This document shows, piece after piece, positions 23,240 to 35,114 of a DNA stretch of 64,000 bases (its first letter is position 1; every line of letters starts with the position of its first letter). A program made the translations under genes and the position numbers. The notes under the pieces are model-generated. The model ran no database searches. It had not been told where the DNA came from and worked only from the letters and a program-made list of their open reading frames with translations. Source of the DNA: Helichrysum umbraculigerum (lineage: Eukaryota; Streptophyta; Magnoliopsida; Asterales; Asteraceae). The stretch covers positions 242,408,250 to 242,472,249 of the forward strand of contig CATIUR010000001.1 of NCBI GenBank assembly GCA_949592205.1, given 5' to 3'.

Positions 23240-25023
23240 TGTAACATCCTCTCTTCTGGTCTGGTAATTTCTAATTTTAAATGGATATATTTAATTGTAT
23301 TAGAAATTATTTGATATTATTTGTTTTATTGCGAAACTTGGTTAAATAAGTCTCAGGACTTATTGTGAATAGTAAATTGTTGATTGTTGTAATTTACTAT
23401 AGTAAATTGTTAATTGTTGTAATTTACTATAGTAAATTGTTAGGTTCTAGGCAATAGATTAAAAGGGGACTAGTTTTAAGTGAATGCGGGTCGGGTTAAA
23501 TTGGAAAGGCCGACTTATAAACTTTCCTATTTGGGAAAGTTATCACTTTAGCTTTCTAAACCCTTGAAACCTAAAACTAAAAACCTAAGAACACTAATCT
23601 AAAACTAAAATCTGTAATCAAGCTTTTGGAATTGTGATTCTGATCTAATCATCACCATCATCATCTCAATCATTTGGTAAGTTTGATTTGGAATCAAATT
23701 TATAAAACTTTGTTTAAATTGAAGTATATATGATTATAGATGGTATGAGAGTTTAAATTGAGATAACTAATTGTTATATGAGGTTACTAGTGTTATTGTT
23801 GTTGTTAAGTATGATGAAATGACCATGGAAAACTGATTTGGTGAGTTTTGGGTATAATTTTCGGAACTGGGTTTCATGCTGATTGAAGGTTGCTGGTGCA
23901 GGGAGGGTACTCGGCGGGTAATGTGCCTAAACTAGGAACCCGGCTGGTAAACCGGGAACCCGACGGCTACTCAAGGCTTTAAAACCCATTTAAGTTCTGT
24001 TACCATGAAATTTAATTTACCCGGCGTCTAGACCTATGAACCGGCGGGTAGTGTGTGTAAGCCGGCGTGTCTTGACCCCCAGCCGGCGGCTAGTATAGCT
24101 TGTCTAGCCTTTCATATAATTGTGAATTGTAATATGTGATTTGAAACTTGTAATGGTAATGTTGATTATATTAAGTTCACATTGTTACGAATTGATATGA
24201 GTTATGTATTGATGATCTTGATTTCTAACTTGTATTTGATTGTTGATTCTCAGATCCTCAGAGGACTCAGCGAGATAAGACAGCTGAGTAAGTGAATCGA
24301 GACAATCAGGTGAGTGGATTTGAAACTCACAGTTTGGTTTGGTTGTGTCAGTTTGATTTCAATCAGTAATTATAGGATTACTATTGATAGAATGTTAAAT
24401 TTAAAATGATATGCCATTGGATTGGTTGATTGTTTAGCCTGTGTGCTGGAATGTAGAATCCAGAGGTCAACTAGATTGTTGGTTGGACTTGATTGCTATT
24501 GTTGGTCAACACAAGGTTGGGTACATGTGTTGATGAAGATTAGCAATAAGTTAGCGGTTAATCACTGTTTTGGCCTACAGTTGATTTAAGTGTTCTGATG
24601 GGGCCACCCGGAACAGGGTCCTTAGGAACCACCGTTCCTCTTGACGATATTTGTTACATTATTGATTGTGAACAGATTGCTAGCTAAATTGGATTGTAGT
24701 TGATTATTCATTCACTTAGCTTCTTGCTAATCCCTCAATTTACTTCCTGCAGGTTATGTTTATTATGTGGGTAGTCAGGAAGGGATGTTTTGATGCTGGG
24801 AAAGTTTGAAACTTGCAACTCTGATCCAGTTTGTTATAAACAATGTTTTGTAATATATAATGCCTCGGTTTGTAAACAAGTTAATTGTGTTGGGTTAGTA
24901 GTTAAACCTGTTGTATAATGTTTGCGAAAATTTCAAGCAGAATTCTAATAAAATATGTATTGTAAGTATACGCTTCCGTGAAACTTAATATAATAATTGT
25001 TGTATTAAATGAAGGGTGTTTTA
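23240..25023 (+). repeat. 3' LTR of second gypsy element
   Basis: 1784-bp copy of 16729-18513. Near 23385-23440 it carries repeats of a taatttactatagtaaattgtt-type unit (written in part) where the 5' LTR has unrelated sequence, so this segment was rearranged in one LTR after insertion. Confidence 0.93.
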
Positions 25024-25028
25024 CAACT

Positions 25029-25590
25029 ACAACAACGACAATTTCGAATTGGAAGACCTCGAACTTAGAACCAATGTATGAATCCAACTTTCTCCACAGA
25101 GGTAATTGATTCAATTCAATATTGGTTTCGATTCGGTTTTAGTTTTTATTCGTATTTAATTTCATATTCCTCGGATTTTATATTAATAATATGTATATGT
25201 GGTTACTTGAATTTCCTTTAACACTAATTTTGATGCTATGAATTTGATTTCAATAATTAGGGTTTGGTGTTTGATTCATAAGTTTTGTGTAATGTTGATT
25301 GATTTGGTAATTATTTATGTCATGATCTATAAAGTTATGATCTGACCGGACTGATTTTGTACAACTCTTCTAAAGGAGAGTCATATTCGAGTACCAATGT
25401 TTTCACCATTTTATTTTTGAGATAAAAGAAATGTGTACGTTTCTATATAAGCCTTCTATGATAAGTTTGAAAATTCTATATGGTTTTGCATTCAGATAAC
25501 CATTTTAATGATGATGATCTGAAGACAAAGACAAGAGCAAAACATATAAATCAGAACCTTACTTCGATTTAATTCTTAGAAGCTTCCCAA
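25029..25590. other. Intergenic stretch
   Basis: Continues the pre-insertion DNA after the target duplication. A short open stretch from 25029 to about 25101 ends at a donor-like gtaatt, and across the insertion point it joins to 16708-16728, but an in-frame stop precedes it and no ATG-led exon is convincing. Nothing else seen. Confidence 0.35.
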
Positions 25591-26531
25591 TCTCTATATA
25601 TATATATAAAAGAAAACCCTTAAACAAATCCCTCCCCTTTATTAAAAGTTAATCCTTCATTAGCTCACTCTTAGATAAAGTAATGACGTCATTAGCCCAA
25701 TTAATCATGTTATAAATTACTACAATGCCCTTATCCTCTCTGTCTCATATATACTTTTGAATAAAGGAGAAACACGAACAGAAAATGGGCGTTTCTTCAA
25801 AGGATCATCATCCATGATAAATCCTACATTGAATAAGCGTTTCTGCGATTGTTTAGCTTCCATGTAAAATCCGAGATCAAACAAAAGTTTTAACGATTCG
25901 GTAAGTGATTTCGTTCGATTTAATTTCTGTTTGTGATTCATGATTTCACATTAATTTCTAACTTGTGTAAATTGACGGAATTAATCTCTTCGTTCCTAAC
26001 TACGTTCGATTAGAGACGATTCCAGAAATCAGTAATACGATTTTCTAGGGTTGAAACGAAGAATTTTTGGCGAGGAAAATGTGAGAAGCGTTGTAGTATT
26101 GATTTTGTTTGCTAAGAGTACAATTCTTTAGCGTCTACTTCTGCTAGGTTGTTTTTATAGCTTTCAGGTTTTTATGAATTGTAATAGATTTGAATTGATG
26201 TTTGATATCTCTTTATTCTAAGGTTTTTGATTTTTCTCAGGCTATTAATGTTTATTATGGTATTTCTAGAAGCGCTCACCAAGTGTTCGACGAAATGCCT
26301 CATTGAGTAGTTTCATAAAAATTGCTTGATATTTGAAGGTATACTTTTAGTACCCTCATAAAAATTATATCATTTTATACGGTACTTATGCTTAATATTT
26401 AATGCCAGATTTCAAGATAGTGCTTGAAAGTTGAAATCTATGAATTTTTGACCCACTATTAATATTTAAAGTCATTATCGTGTATCTTACCGTGATATAT
26501 ATGCATTTGTGTGAATTTTAATGATCTATAG

Positions 26532-26641
26532 GCTCAGAAGTTGCTTGCTGAAGCTGAAGGTAATGTCATGGAAGCTAAGAAGCAATACAATCAGGTGTTA
26601 AAAAGTACACATTTAGAAATGTCAAGGCATTGGATGATCAG
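26532..26641 (+). pseudogene. Exon-like fragment, helical repeat-like
   Basis: Between ctatag and a gtaagg donor the frame reads AQKLLAEAEGNVMEAKKQYN, an amphipathic helix pair resembling a tetratricopeptide unit. After this the frame appears shifted near 26610. Probably a captured exon; the parent gene is not identified. Confidence 0.4.
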
Positions 26642-26770
26642 GTAAGGTCCACTGTCATGCATATGTATCAACCGGATGCTGAGTTTAACTACATATGGTT
26701 GTCTTTTATTTGTAAAATTTACAAAATTTGTGAACCAACAACATGAAATCTGTGGTTTTGTTTTCGTCAG

Positions 26771-26935
26771 GTTGTTAGTTCTCTAATATGGCTAGATGAT
26801 GATTTCGAACTAAAAGCCATTTACAATCCTGGTAGTCGTCAAGGAAGTGGAAATGATAAAGTTGCTGTGAGCCAACTAACAACACTCTCTGCTTCGTTAG
26901 GAGGCCGACTTAAGATTGGAGTAATGGCCGCACAA
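26771..26935 (+). pseudogene. Exon-like fragment of unknown gene
   Basis: 55 codons open between gtcag and a gtatgt donor. The translation starts VVSSLIWLDDDFELKAIYNP and ends SLGGRLKIGVMAAQ. It likely continues at about 27345 (RLQSAPEDADMGYAL) after an acceptor-like tttacag. It follows the helical fragment at 26532 in a consistent direction, so both may come from one captured gene. Family not recognised. Confidence 0.45.
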
Positions 26936-27567
26936 GTATGTATTACTTAAGAGTATTTTATTACTTCACATTGCATATATTATTACACTTCTGTTAGTAA
27001 AGAGTATTTGAAGGTCACAAAGCAATTTATATGGGTTTTCCTTTAAGAAAAGGAATTAAACAACTTCCGTTTGTACAGAAGCTTTAGTATTATATTTACA
27101 TGTAAGATTAGAGTTTTGAACTCAGAAAATGTGGTCTAACAATGACCAAATTTAAGGTTCTGTCAGTTTTTAATTATTACTGAAATCAGCCATGAAAGGC
27201 TTAAATTGATGCATTCTATGAGACTATAATCTCTTATATTTACACAAAATGTTCAGTTTACGTATGAATGTAAACCCCAGCTTTTATTTCGTAAAAATCA
27301 GTCCATGAACAAGCATAATCGAGCCTCAATATGTTGTTTTACAGCGGCTGCAATCAGCTCCTGAAGATGCTGATATGGGCTATGCTCTGATCTGGGCTAT
27401 GTTCAGTTTACTTATGTATGTAAGTAGTGGCTGCATAATTATTAATGTTGCCATTGACGACCCATGAAGTTTATTTTTTAATACTTAAAGACGAAATCAA
27501 ATCGTGCTTGATTGTTATGACCAGAATACCGATTTGATAAAAAAATTTAAACCCTTTAATGTTGTAG

Positions 27568-27639
27568 GTTCTGTTTACGGCTGATTATATGATCCTTTCC
27601 AACTCCCACCTCCGTATAATGCTCCATCACCAGACACGG
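27568..27639 (+). pseudogene. Proline-rich exon shared with the relic at 14679
   Basis: Ends PFQLPPPYNAPSPDTG followed by a gttagt donor, matching the end of the exon at 14679-14831 in sequence and splice position. Confidence 0.45.
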
Positions 27640-28080
27640 GTTAGTTGTTAAATGATACCGTTCATTGATACTTATCTGACACATTTACATTTCTGATTGT
27701 CAAATGCACCTCCTTTCCATTTGTCATATGCGACTTGCCTTCACAACTTAGTTGACATTTATGATGTAAAGACATACGCAATCCTATTATAAAGTATACT
27801 AACAGAACCTATATTACAGTTGACCCATTTGGTATGTAGCCTTCGGAAAACACAATGAATGAGTATACACCAAGTAATCATGAAGTGAACCTCTTTCAAC
27901 ACTTACATTTGGTTAGTACATTCCTCGAGTAGGCAACTTAATACACACCTAGATTAAGGATTATTCTCTATGTTGCATTACTATATTTATGCTAAACACC
28001 ATTTTCAAACATATTACCTTGTGACTTATGTGCAGGGATAATAGATCATTAATTAAAAAGACTCTAACACTCAGGCTACA

Positions 28081-28150
28081 ACAGTGCGACGTGGTAGAGG
28101 TAGACCACCAAAAAAGAAAAAGACTCTAACCCTCCATCACCATACCCAGG
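28081..28150 (+). pseudogene. AT-hook fragment
   Basis: Reads TVRRGRGRPPKKKKTLTLHH and ends at a gtttgt donor-like site. The GRGRPPKKK core is a canonical AT-hook. It resembles the AT-hook in the exon at 14679. Confidence 0.45.
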
Positions 28151-29020
28151 TTTGTTGCTACATTTGACTAATCTATGTACTTAATCCCTCCTTTTCGTTA
28201 GCACATTTTAAATTTGCACAACATCTACTCTTAAATATAGATACACTATTGTGTTATTACAGTTTTATATATTTTTGTTAAAAATAGATTAGTTTTGCAG
28301 TATACTACGCAAAAGAGCTCAAGTTTTATGATGCTTTTTCTCTTAAAAATGATTCACTGATTACGCATTTGTGTCAAACTTGGTGGCCTTGGTGGCCTTC
28401 ACTTGAAAAATGGATGGCGGGATATCTCATGAACTACTCCATAATATGGAGAGAATGATAATGGATCATTAAAAGAATTGTATTTACAAAGGTTTAAAGG
28501 AAATTGTATAAATGTGGATGGGTCCTATTTTATTTTTGACGGGTTAAAAGGGTAGAATAAGGAACTGAAAGTAACATGTCCAAACGAATTAAAGTCATAA
28601 AATTGACCTTTTAAATGCTTAGATTCCCCTAAAATATATTATAAAGAAAAGGTATTGTTATTCAGACAATTTAAATGTTTAATTGCATTTCACTAATGAA
28701 CTTTTGAAATCTATAAAATTTTAGACAGTGTATTTTGGTCAACCGTAACAAAAGTATGCATTTGACATGAACCCGTTTCAACTCCTAAGTAGGGAGTCGA
28801 TGAAGGATTATAATGCTAATTTAGAGAAATTTGCTTAGTAGCAATTAAACATTTGTTGTGTGAGATTCTTGAATTCGAGAAAGGTTGTTTACAAGAAGCA
28901 ATTTATGGCTCAAATGGTCCAGATTATGAAACCAAGGATACCCAACTACCCATCACACCTACCCTTAACTACTAATTATGTTTACATTCAGCTTATGCTT
29001 GTGATCATGGCTACTTGTGA

Positions 29021-29178
29021 GGCCAGAGTTTCTACTACCAACTTCCAGCTCTCTACATCAGAGAATTGCTGTTGTCATTGGTCTTTTGTAAAGATCCATA
29101 TAAGAAATCTACATTAGTTGACGATTTGGGGTTACATTTCTTAAAGAAGCATAATGTGGATACTGGCAGACACCTATG
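29021..29178 (+). pseudogene. Unassigned coding-like fragment
   Basis: After an in-frame TGA at 29018-29020, 52 codons stay open to TGA at 29176-29178, including YQLPALYIRELLLSLVFC and KDPYKKSTLVDDLGLHFLKK. The composition looks protein-like, but I recognise no family. It lies inside the Helitron at 25591-29972. Confidence 0.3.
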
Positions 29179-31070
29179 AGTTTTTAGTATTAGATCTTTG
29201 ATTGAGGCAGTTACATGTTTATTTATACTGCCTTTACATTTGGGTTGTTTTCATCTCAAATGGGTCAAAGTAAATAGTTTAGCTAAAATGGGAATGAGTC
29301 AACAGGGTTGAAAGTTGCTCAAACTCTACTTAATGTCTTAATGCATGCTTAGTATTTAAATTTTTAACTCTAGGATATAGATTATTACTGTATTGTATTA
29401 TGTATGATATAGTTAGGGTGAACTTTTCATTCTTATGATTATGTGATTAATATAAGTTATCGTGTTGAGCAGTTTCCAGTTGGGCATATCCATTGTTTAC
29501 CGAAACAAAGGACCACCGCAAATGGTAGGGTTAGACCCACATCAGCCGTTTACTCTGCGGCCATCTTGGAATAGTTGACCGCAGAGGTGCTTGAGTTAGC
29601 TAGAAATGCAAGCAAGGATCTTAGATGAAGAACTTGATACTCTGATTAAAGGAACCATAGCTAATTAAAGGAACCATAGTTGGGGGTGAAGTCATTCTTC
29701 ACATCCATAAGTCAAAGATTAGATTCGTGGTTCGCTTTATTGAATGTCTATAATAGAGCTTACGTAATTAAGGTCAAAGATAGCTATTTGTGATGAAAAC
29801 AAGTGGAAAAGAAAGAGTTTTCCCCAACTTTGACCTATATAATTATACGTGTATCTACATATTTCCCTTACTAACGCTTAATATCAATGAAAATGATCAT
29901 AACTGTTTTTTAAACACGATTATTACGGTAAAACATTGAAGAGTCTCGCAAATTTTGTGGGTTTTAAACTAGTTCTTTATAAAAGTCTTTCAAAGTTGGT
30001 GTCATGAAACAATACTTATTCATGTAGTCCAAAATTAAGTAAGTGTTAGTGCTGTAATGCAAAGGCTTTATCCTTTATATTAACCCGTATTATTTTAGTT
30101 TTACATGTATTAAATTCCATGATCATTCTAATGAATGTTTTCTTTTGCACTTTTGGAGTTTTTGAGAGACAAGAAATGCATATATAATCAAAAAAATATG
30201 TCGATCTAGAATATTTAACCACCATAATCCACTAATGTTTAACTACAAGCTGTCTTGTGACACCCGCCAAATTAGGACTAGTGATTAGTGCCTAATCCTT
30301 AGTAATACATGTAAGTAGTCCTTTGGTTAGGGTAATTAATATATCAAAATATATATATTGATGAATATATACGATTATGCGATTTGATTAAATCGTACGC
30401 AATTTAAATCGAATGCAATTCAGTTCGATAAATATGGACGTTGGTGAACAATTTTATTAAGTAATTTAACATTATTTAATAATACTATCGTATTTAAAAT
30501 ATTGTTTTGATAATATTTCATATTCATTCGTATTGTACAATTAACAATTTCGCGATTAAAATATTAAAACGCGCAAACGAATTCAAGTTATATTTTATAA
30601 CACAAGTATAAAGTATTTGGTAAAATACTTCAACAAAAATATTGAACAATTAATAATATTTTAAAACGTGTATTTAAAAGTATAAAATAAATATTTAACA
30701 TTTCACGATCGAGAAAACGAACACCGTACGGAGCGCGAATGCAGGGAATGAAATCTGGTGAAGTCCACCTCCGTTGACCCCACCCTAGCCGGCCCCCTTT
30801 ACCCCCCACCACCACCATCTCTTTTTCATTTTCTCACTTTCCCTTCTCTCTCTTTCTTTCCTTTTCTCTCTAAAACATCAAACCACCACCACCTTAAAAT
30901 CAACAAATAACACCACTAAACGCACTCGGATCATCTCGCCTATTTGAAGAAAAACGATCACCTCGTCTCAATCTACACTTCTATCTTTTCGGAATCTCCT
31001 CACGCGAACTTGTAAGTTTCCGACAAATTCTCGAAAACACTCAAATCTTTGTTCTAATGCTTGATTTCGG

Positions 31071-31080
31071 TTTATATAAG
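31071..31080 (+). promoter_or_regulatory. TATA-like element in solo LTR
   Basis: Reads tttatataag, about 85 nt upstream of the inverted-repeat array. It aligns with TATA-like motifs at the same place in the related LTRs. Confidence 0.5.
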
Positions 31081-31162
31081 CGTATAATGTCCAAATATGG
31101 GTTGGGTAAAAGATTTGGACCAAACGGTGGCCGAAAAACTCGTTTTCGGCTCAAACTCCGGT

Positions 31163-31450
31163 GAACAGTCATAAGTGTCGCTAGTGAGCCAAAAACAGTG
31201 CTAGCGACACTAGCTAAGTGTCGCTATGCCAAGTGTCGCCCCTATAGCGACACTACTCAAGTGTCGCTGAAATACTTAATCAGAAATATATTAGCGACAC
31301 TACCTTAGTGACGCCAAAATTGGAAAGTGTCGCCTATAGCGACACTAATTAAGTGACGCCAATCAATTGAAAATCAGGAATTTAGCGACACTCACCAAGT
31401 GTCGCCTAACTAGTGCCGCATATAGCGACACTCACCAAGTGACGCTTAAC
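31163..31450 (+). repeat. Inverted AGCGACACT/AGTGTCGCT array in solo LTR
   Basis: About fifteen copies of an AGCGACACT unit occur in both orientations, several as adjacent hairpins. It has the same position in the LTR as the arrays at 2146, 9467 and 13110, but a different unit sequence around a shared GCGAC/GTCGC core. Confidence 0.82.
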
Positions 31451-32649
31451 TAATGTCTAAATTCAGAAAGTTGACAAACTATTTTTATACTAAGTGTCGA
31501 ACTTGTACAACCTTAAACACATATACGATACGACTTCTAAAACACTTTGGGATACGCTTTTAAGTACAATGCTTCAAAAACATAATGATAATATCGAGAT
31601 TATTATTACAAACAATCACCAACGGGCCGTACACGTTTTCTAAACTCAAATCAATCAACCAAGTCGTAGTAACTTGGACAAGTTAATCAACCAAATGATA
31701 GTAATTTGGACATTCTAGTTGAATGAACAACTACAAAGGTAGTCTTAGTAACTACCTACTCATATTAATAACCATCGCGTGTCGTGGACACCCTCAGGTT
31801 ACGAGTCTTCGGACGTCACTACTCGGCTAATCGACTTACGTTTATTGGTTTAAACGCAACAGACTCAGGTGAGTATCATGGTCCCTCTTTTACTGTTTTC
31901 CTCAGGGGTGTGATTCATTGCTTATTTTAACATGTGAACGCGAGTACAAACTTTTCATATACTACATGAGTTTTTCACAACTAATCATTTTAAGACCTCC
32001 ATAGCATAGTTTGGTAATAATTCGGTAGCGCGAATATTAGTATATGGTACCATATAGGATTGACCCTCCTCGTCCGGGTTAGTATGCACTAACTGGGTAA
32101 ATGGATGTACTAATATTTGAAGTTGCGAGTGTAGATTAGGCACTCGTGGGGAGGCACCCTCGATCAGACACTTGATTGTGATCCTAACCACCTCGATTAA
32201 GGCTCAAACTATGTGCTCATGGCTGTATACTTTACTTATTTGCTTGGTTGCAAATCGATATATTAAATCTTGCGGTTCATACGATATTACTTGATATTCA
32301 AACCTGTGAGCTCACCAGCGTTAGCTGACCGTTTTTAGCATGTATCACAGGTACACAGCAGTAGGTTGGACTGCCCACACAGGATACTGTAGTTCGAGTC
32401 AGCATGCAGACATTTGAGATTTCCTTGCATTAATATATTTTGTAATAGTATTTATGTATCGAAATCTCTCATTTTCAGAACACGAGCTATGTACTAGCTT
32501 TATCCTTGTAAACATTTAACTATCGATGTAATTTTTGTAAACGACGCATATAGAGTCGTTCCTATATATCTTATGTGCTTTGTTTACCTTGATTAGTCGC
32601 ACCCAATGTATGCTTCCGCTATTCATGAATTTAGGGGTGCAACAGGTCT

Positions 32650-33187
32650 TGATCCGAGTTCACAAATGGTTTATGTGTAACTGATTGTAATTTTAGCGAA
32701 TTGAATTTATTGTGTTTTGGCTTTTCTAACTTTCATTCCACTTTACGGCACTTTACTTTAGTAGAAGGCTAAAACAACATGATTATGGAGGGGCACATTG
32801 TGCTATATTGATAGTCAAGTGAGGCCATTAACTTATTTTACACATTTTTCATCAATTTTTAGTTTTTTGTTAATATGTTTGTGACTCTTCTTAAAATGTT
32901 CAGCTTAACGGTTGTATCCGGTGGTCTACCTTTGGGCATGAAGTAGCCAAACTGCGTTTACTAGCAACAAGTATAGGTGAGTATGAAGTATGGTTCATTG
33001 TTTTACTTGAACTAAGCCATGCAGAATAAATGAGTTGAAATTTTCACCTATGATTTGTGTGTTGGGGTTGAGTTTTACTATGTTAATCTATATGAAATGT
33101 TGCGTAGGGTTATCTTTCAAGCTCTATTTTCTTGCATTTAAGAGCTGTTAGGTTCTTTGATGGGTCAATTATAGCGCTTTAGGCTAC
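32650..33187. other. Intergenic stretch
   Basis: No gene recognised. A short stretch near 32905-32980 ends at a gtgagt donor-like site but is too short and too damaged to assign. Confidence 0.4.
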
Positions 33188-33190
33188 TAA

Positions 33191-33797
33191 GACCACACCC
33201 AACAGTGACAGAAACTGACGCGCCACATCAGCGCCACGTCAGCTTTTTCACCAAACTGACAGAAACTGACCGAAACTGACGGACCCGTCCCAACAGTGGT
33301 CCGTCAGTTTTTTTTTTACACTTTTCACAACCATTTAATTAATTAAACAATACACAATTAATTAAAATAAAACACATTAAATTCAAACTAAAAACATTGC
33401 AAAACTATTTTTTTTAATAGCTTTTTTTTTTTAGCATTTAATGTTTTTTTCCCACTTGCTCCCACCGATCATAGTATCATGCCACTTAATATTTTTTTTC
33501 TTTTTTTTAAATGGGCCCCACGCTCATCTTCTTCTTCCCCATTTCTACCCTACGGCCATTTTTTCTCTCCCAAGCATACGAAGTTACGAACAGCGAACCA
33601 AAGAAAAAAAAAAAAAAAAAAATCAAACGGCCCTTTTTTTTTTTGGTTTTCCTTCGCTGGCTCCACACACAAACAAGCGACGAGCGTCGGCTAGCCGACG
33701 AGCCGGAACCGACGAGGCTAACCGACGAGCGGTGCCATCGGTGTCGCCTTCGTCGGTGTAAACCGACGAGCAACCGACGCCCGCGTTGGGAACGGTC
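33191..33797. mobile_element. Harbinger-like non-autonomous DNA transposon
   Basis: Terminal inverted repeats GACCACACCCAAC (left) and GACCGTTCCCAAC (right, reverse complement), 10 of 13 matching, flanked by TAA at 33188-33190 and 33798-33800. A 3-bp TWA duplication is the PIF/Harbinger signature. The interior holds CTGACAGAAACTGAC repeats on the left, A and T homopolymers, and a CCGACGAG-rich block on the right (33675-33780). The overlapping frames here are low-complexity and not genes. Confidence 0.65.
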
Positions 33798-33800
33798 TAA

Positions 33801-34350
33801 TGAAGCCGAGTATGGACCAAAACATTTGGCGTTAAAAAGATGATTGATGTACAGGTGTGTCATTTTCATTTGTTCTCTTTAGTACTTATTACGAGTATAT
33901 TTCAGTTCGTTCACTTGCTGTACATCAAACCAATATCTAATATTTTAGTCATCTATATTATATCATTGTGCAAGGACAAGTTCTTTACTATGTACCATAC
34001 TTATTATTTAAGTACTATGAATAAAGTAGCTTCAATTTTGGGTATGATATTCATGTTCTTCTTGACATTAAATCTTTTTTAATTTTGGGGATGTTTTGTT
34101 CTTCACAGGTTATGGGTTGAAATACAAAAGGGATAACCTTAAATGGAAATGGGTCATTCGGGTTGTCGATACATAAACAACTTCCTTTTACTAAAACCTT
34201 TTTTTGATCTATTACTTAACCAACTTACCACCCTACAACTTCCTTTTACTAAAAACTTTTTTTTAATTTATTCCTTAACCAACTTACCACCCCCATGTTG
34301 ACACTTTTAGTTTTCACATGTTTTCTATGAAACTAATTAAATAGATTGTT
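33801..34350. other. AT-rich intergenic stretch
   Basis: No gene or complete element recognised. A small direct repeat occurs near 34180-34290 (two copies of an acttccttttactaaaa-type segment). Confidence 0.4.
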
Positions 34351-34512
34351 GGCGCAGAATCTTCTTAGAGGTCCAAAGAATACCCGTAAAGCGGTTAATC
34401 ACTTTGGAAAAAGGCTTTGGGTGTGCCACACAGCCATAACAAGCTGTGGTTCGATCCCAGGGAAGGAAATTTGTGAAAGCTAGAGGAAGAAGAAATAGTA
34501 GAGGCTTTATAA
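34351..34512 (+). pseudogene. Ribosomal protein eL18 (RPL18) pseudogene fragment
   Basis: The stretch encodes LLRGPKNTRKAVNHFGK, then in shifted frames the continuation around a His-Ser-His motif, and finally a Lys/Arg-rich end read as KARGRRNSRGF. This is the C-terminal third of plant 60S ribosomal protein eL18, in order. At least two frameshifts, several substitutions and missing upstream sequence show it is dead. Intron absence in this short piece would fit a processed copy, but a polyA tail or target duplication was not seen. Confidence 0.7.
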
Positions 34513-34917
34513 ACAAAGTACTCGTCAAAGATTTAATAGAAAGTACATTGCATTATTATCCTTGTCTCAATCATATAGTATCGTAAATGTTGATTGTCAT
34601 TATATAATTCGACATTCCTTGACTTCATGGTGTTTTGATTGAGCTAAGTGAAGTGATGACAAGGACTGGTAGGAGCTATTTATCAAGTTTCATTGATGTG
34701 CTTATCCCCATCATTCATACAACTCTTTGTGATAGGACTATACATATGTTTTATTTTCGTTTTTCGATTACATATAGTACATGCTATGTTAATATATATA
34801 AATATCAAATTAATTATAATCGAAAATACTATATATTTCGTTAGATGAATCATGTTACCTACTTACCAATACAACTTTAATGTTTAAATCCCGCGAAGTC
34901 GCATGTTATAAGCTATT

Positions 34918-35038
34918 ATGACTAATTACACAAACCTAAAACCAAAATTACTTTTTTTTATCTCTCTCTCCATAAAAATTTTCACATCTACCGGTAACAT
35001 TTTGTTAGGATCAATCATTTTCCATTAAACAACCCCAT
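34918..35038 (+). repeat. USP39-like gene 5' flank, second copy at 16578
   Basis: Immediately upstream of the USP39-like start codon, probably promoter or 5' leader. A close copy lies at 16578-16708. A degenerate Helitron-like CCCGCG hairpin remnant occurs just before it (34890-34912). Confidence 0.75.
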
Positions 35039-35114
35039 TACCAAACCCTAGCGGAACTTCATCCTTGTTATTCTGAGATACAAGTATACAACTGATTTCC
35101 TACCTTCTTTAACG

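Larger units (their letters stand above)
16729..25023 (+). mobile_element. Second full-length Ty3/gypsy element, inactivated
   Basis: LTRs at 16729-18513 and 23240-25023, initiator tRNA-Met primer site, gag-pol remnant, polypurine tract, and a perfect 5-bp target duplication, caact, at 16724-16728 and 25024-25028. The duplication fixes the LTR end at ...TTTTA, so the termini are TG...TA rather than TG...CA. By eye the LTRs differ at about 25-30 positions plus one replaced segment, so it is clearly older than the element at 932-10638. Confidence 0.95.
25591..29972 (+). mobile_element. Helitron carrying exon-like gene fragments (4.4 kb)
   Basis: The 5' end starts TCTCTATATATATATATAAA directly after A (25590). 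The 3' end has an imperfect CTCGCAAATTTTGTGGG hairpin (29945-29961) and CTAG (29969-29972), then host T, giving the expected A|T insertion. Inside are several short stretches that open between splice-like borders (26532-26641, 26771-26935, 27345 onward, 27568-27639, 28081-28150, 29021-29178), separated by intron-like DNA. No Rep or helicase is present, so it is non-autonomous. Confidence 0.75.
30256..32644 (+). mobile_element. Solo LTR of the same gypsy group, plus orientation
   Basis: 2389 bp from TGTGACACCCG to GGGTGCAACA. Flanks are tgtct (30251-30255) and ggtct (32645-32649), a target duplication with one mismatch. It is related in reverse orientation to the LTRs at 932, 8253 and 11727: the start block matches the reverse complement of their ends, and the ACGGGCC block with the neighbouring splice-like CTTGTAAGTTTCC region is conserved. 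No internal sequence remains. Confidence 0.88.

Noticed and set aside
33441..33869. Four overlapping frames of 70-120 codons on both strands
   Set aside because: They are driven by A and T homopolymers and the CCGACGAG block inside a Harbinger-like MITE; all are low complexity.
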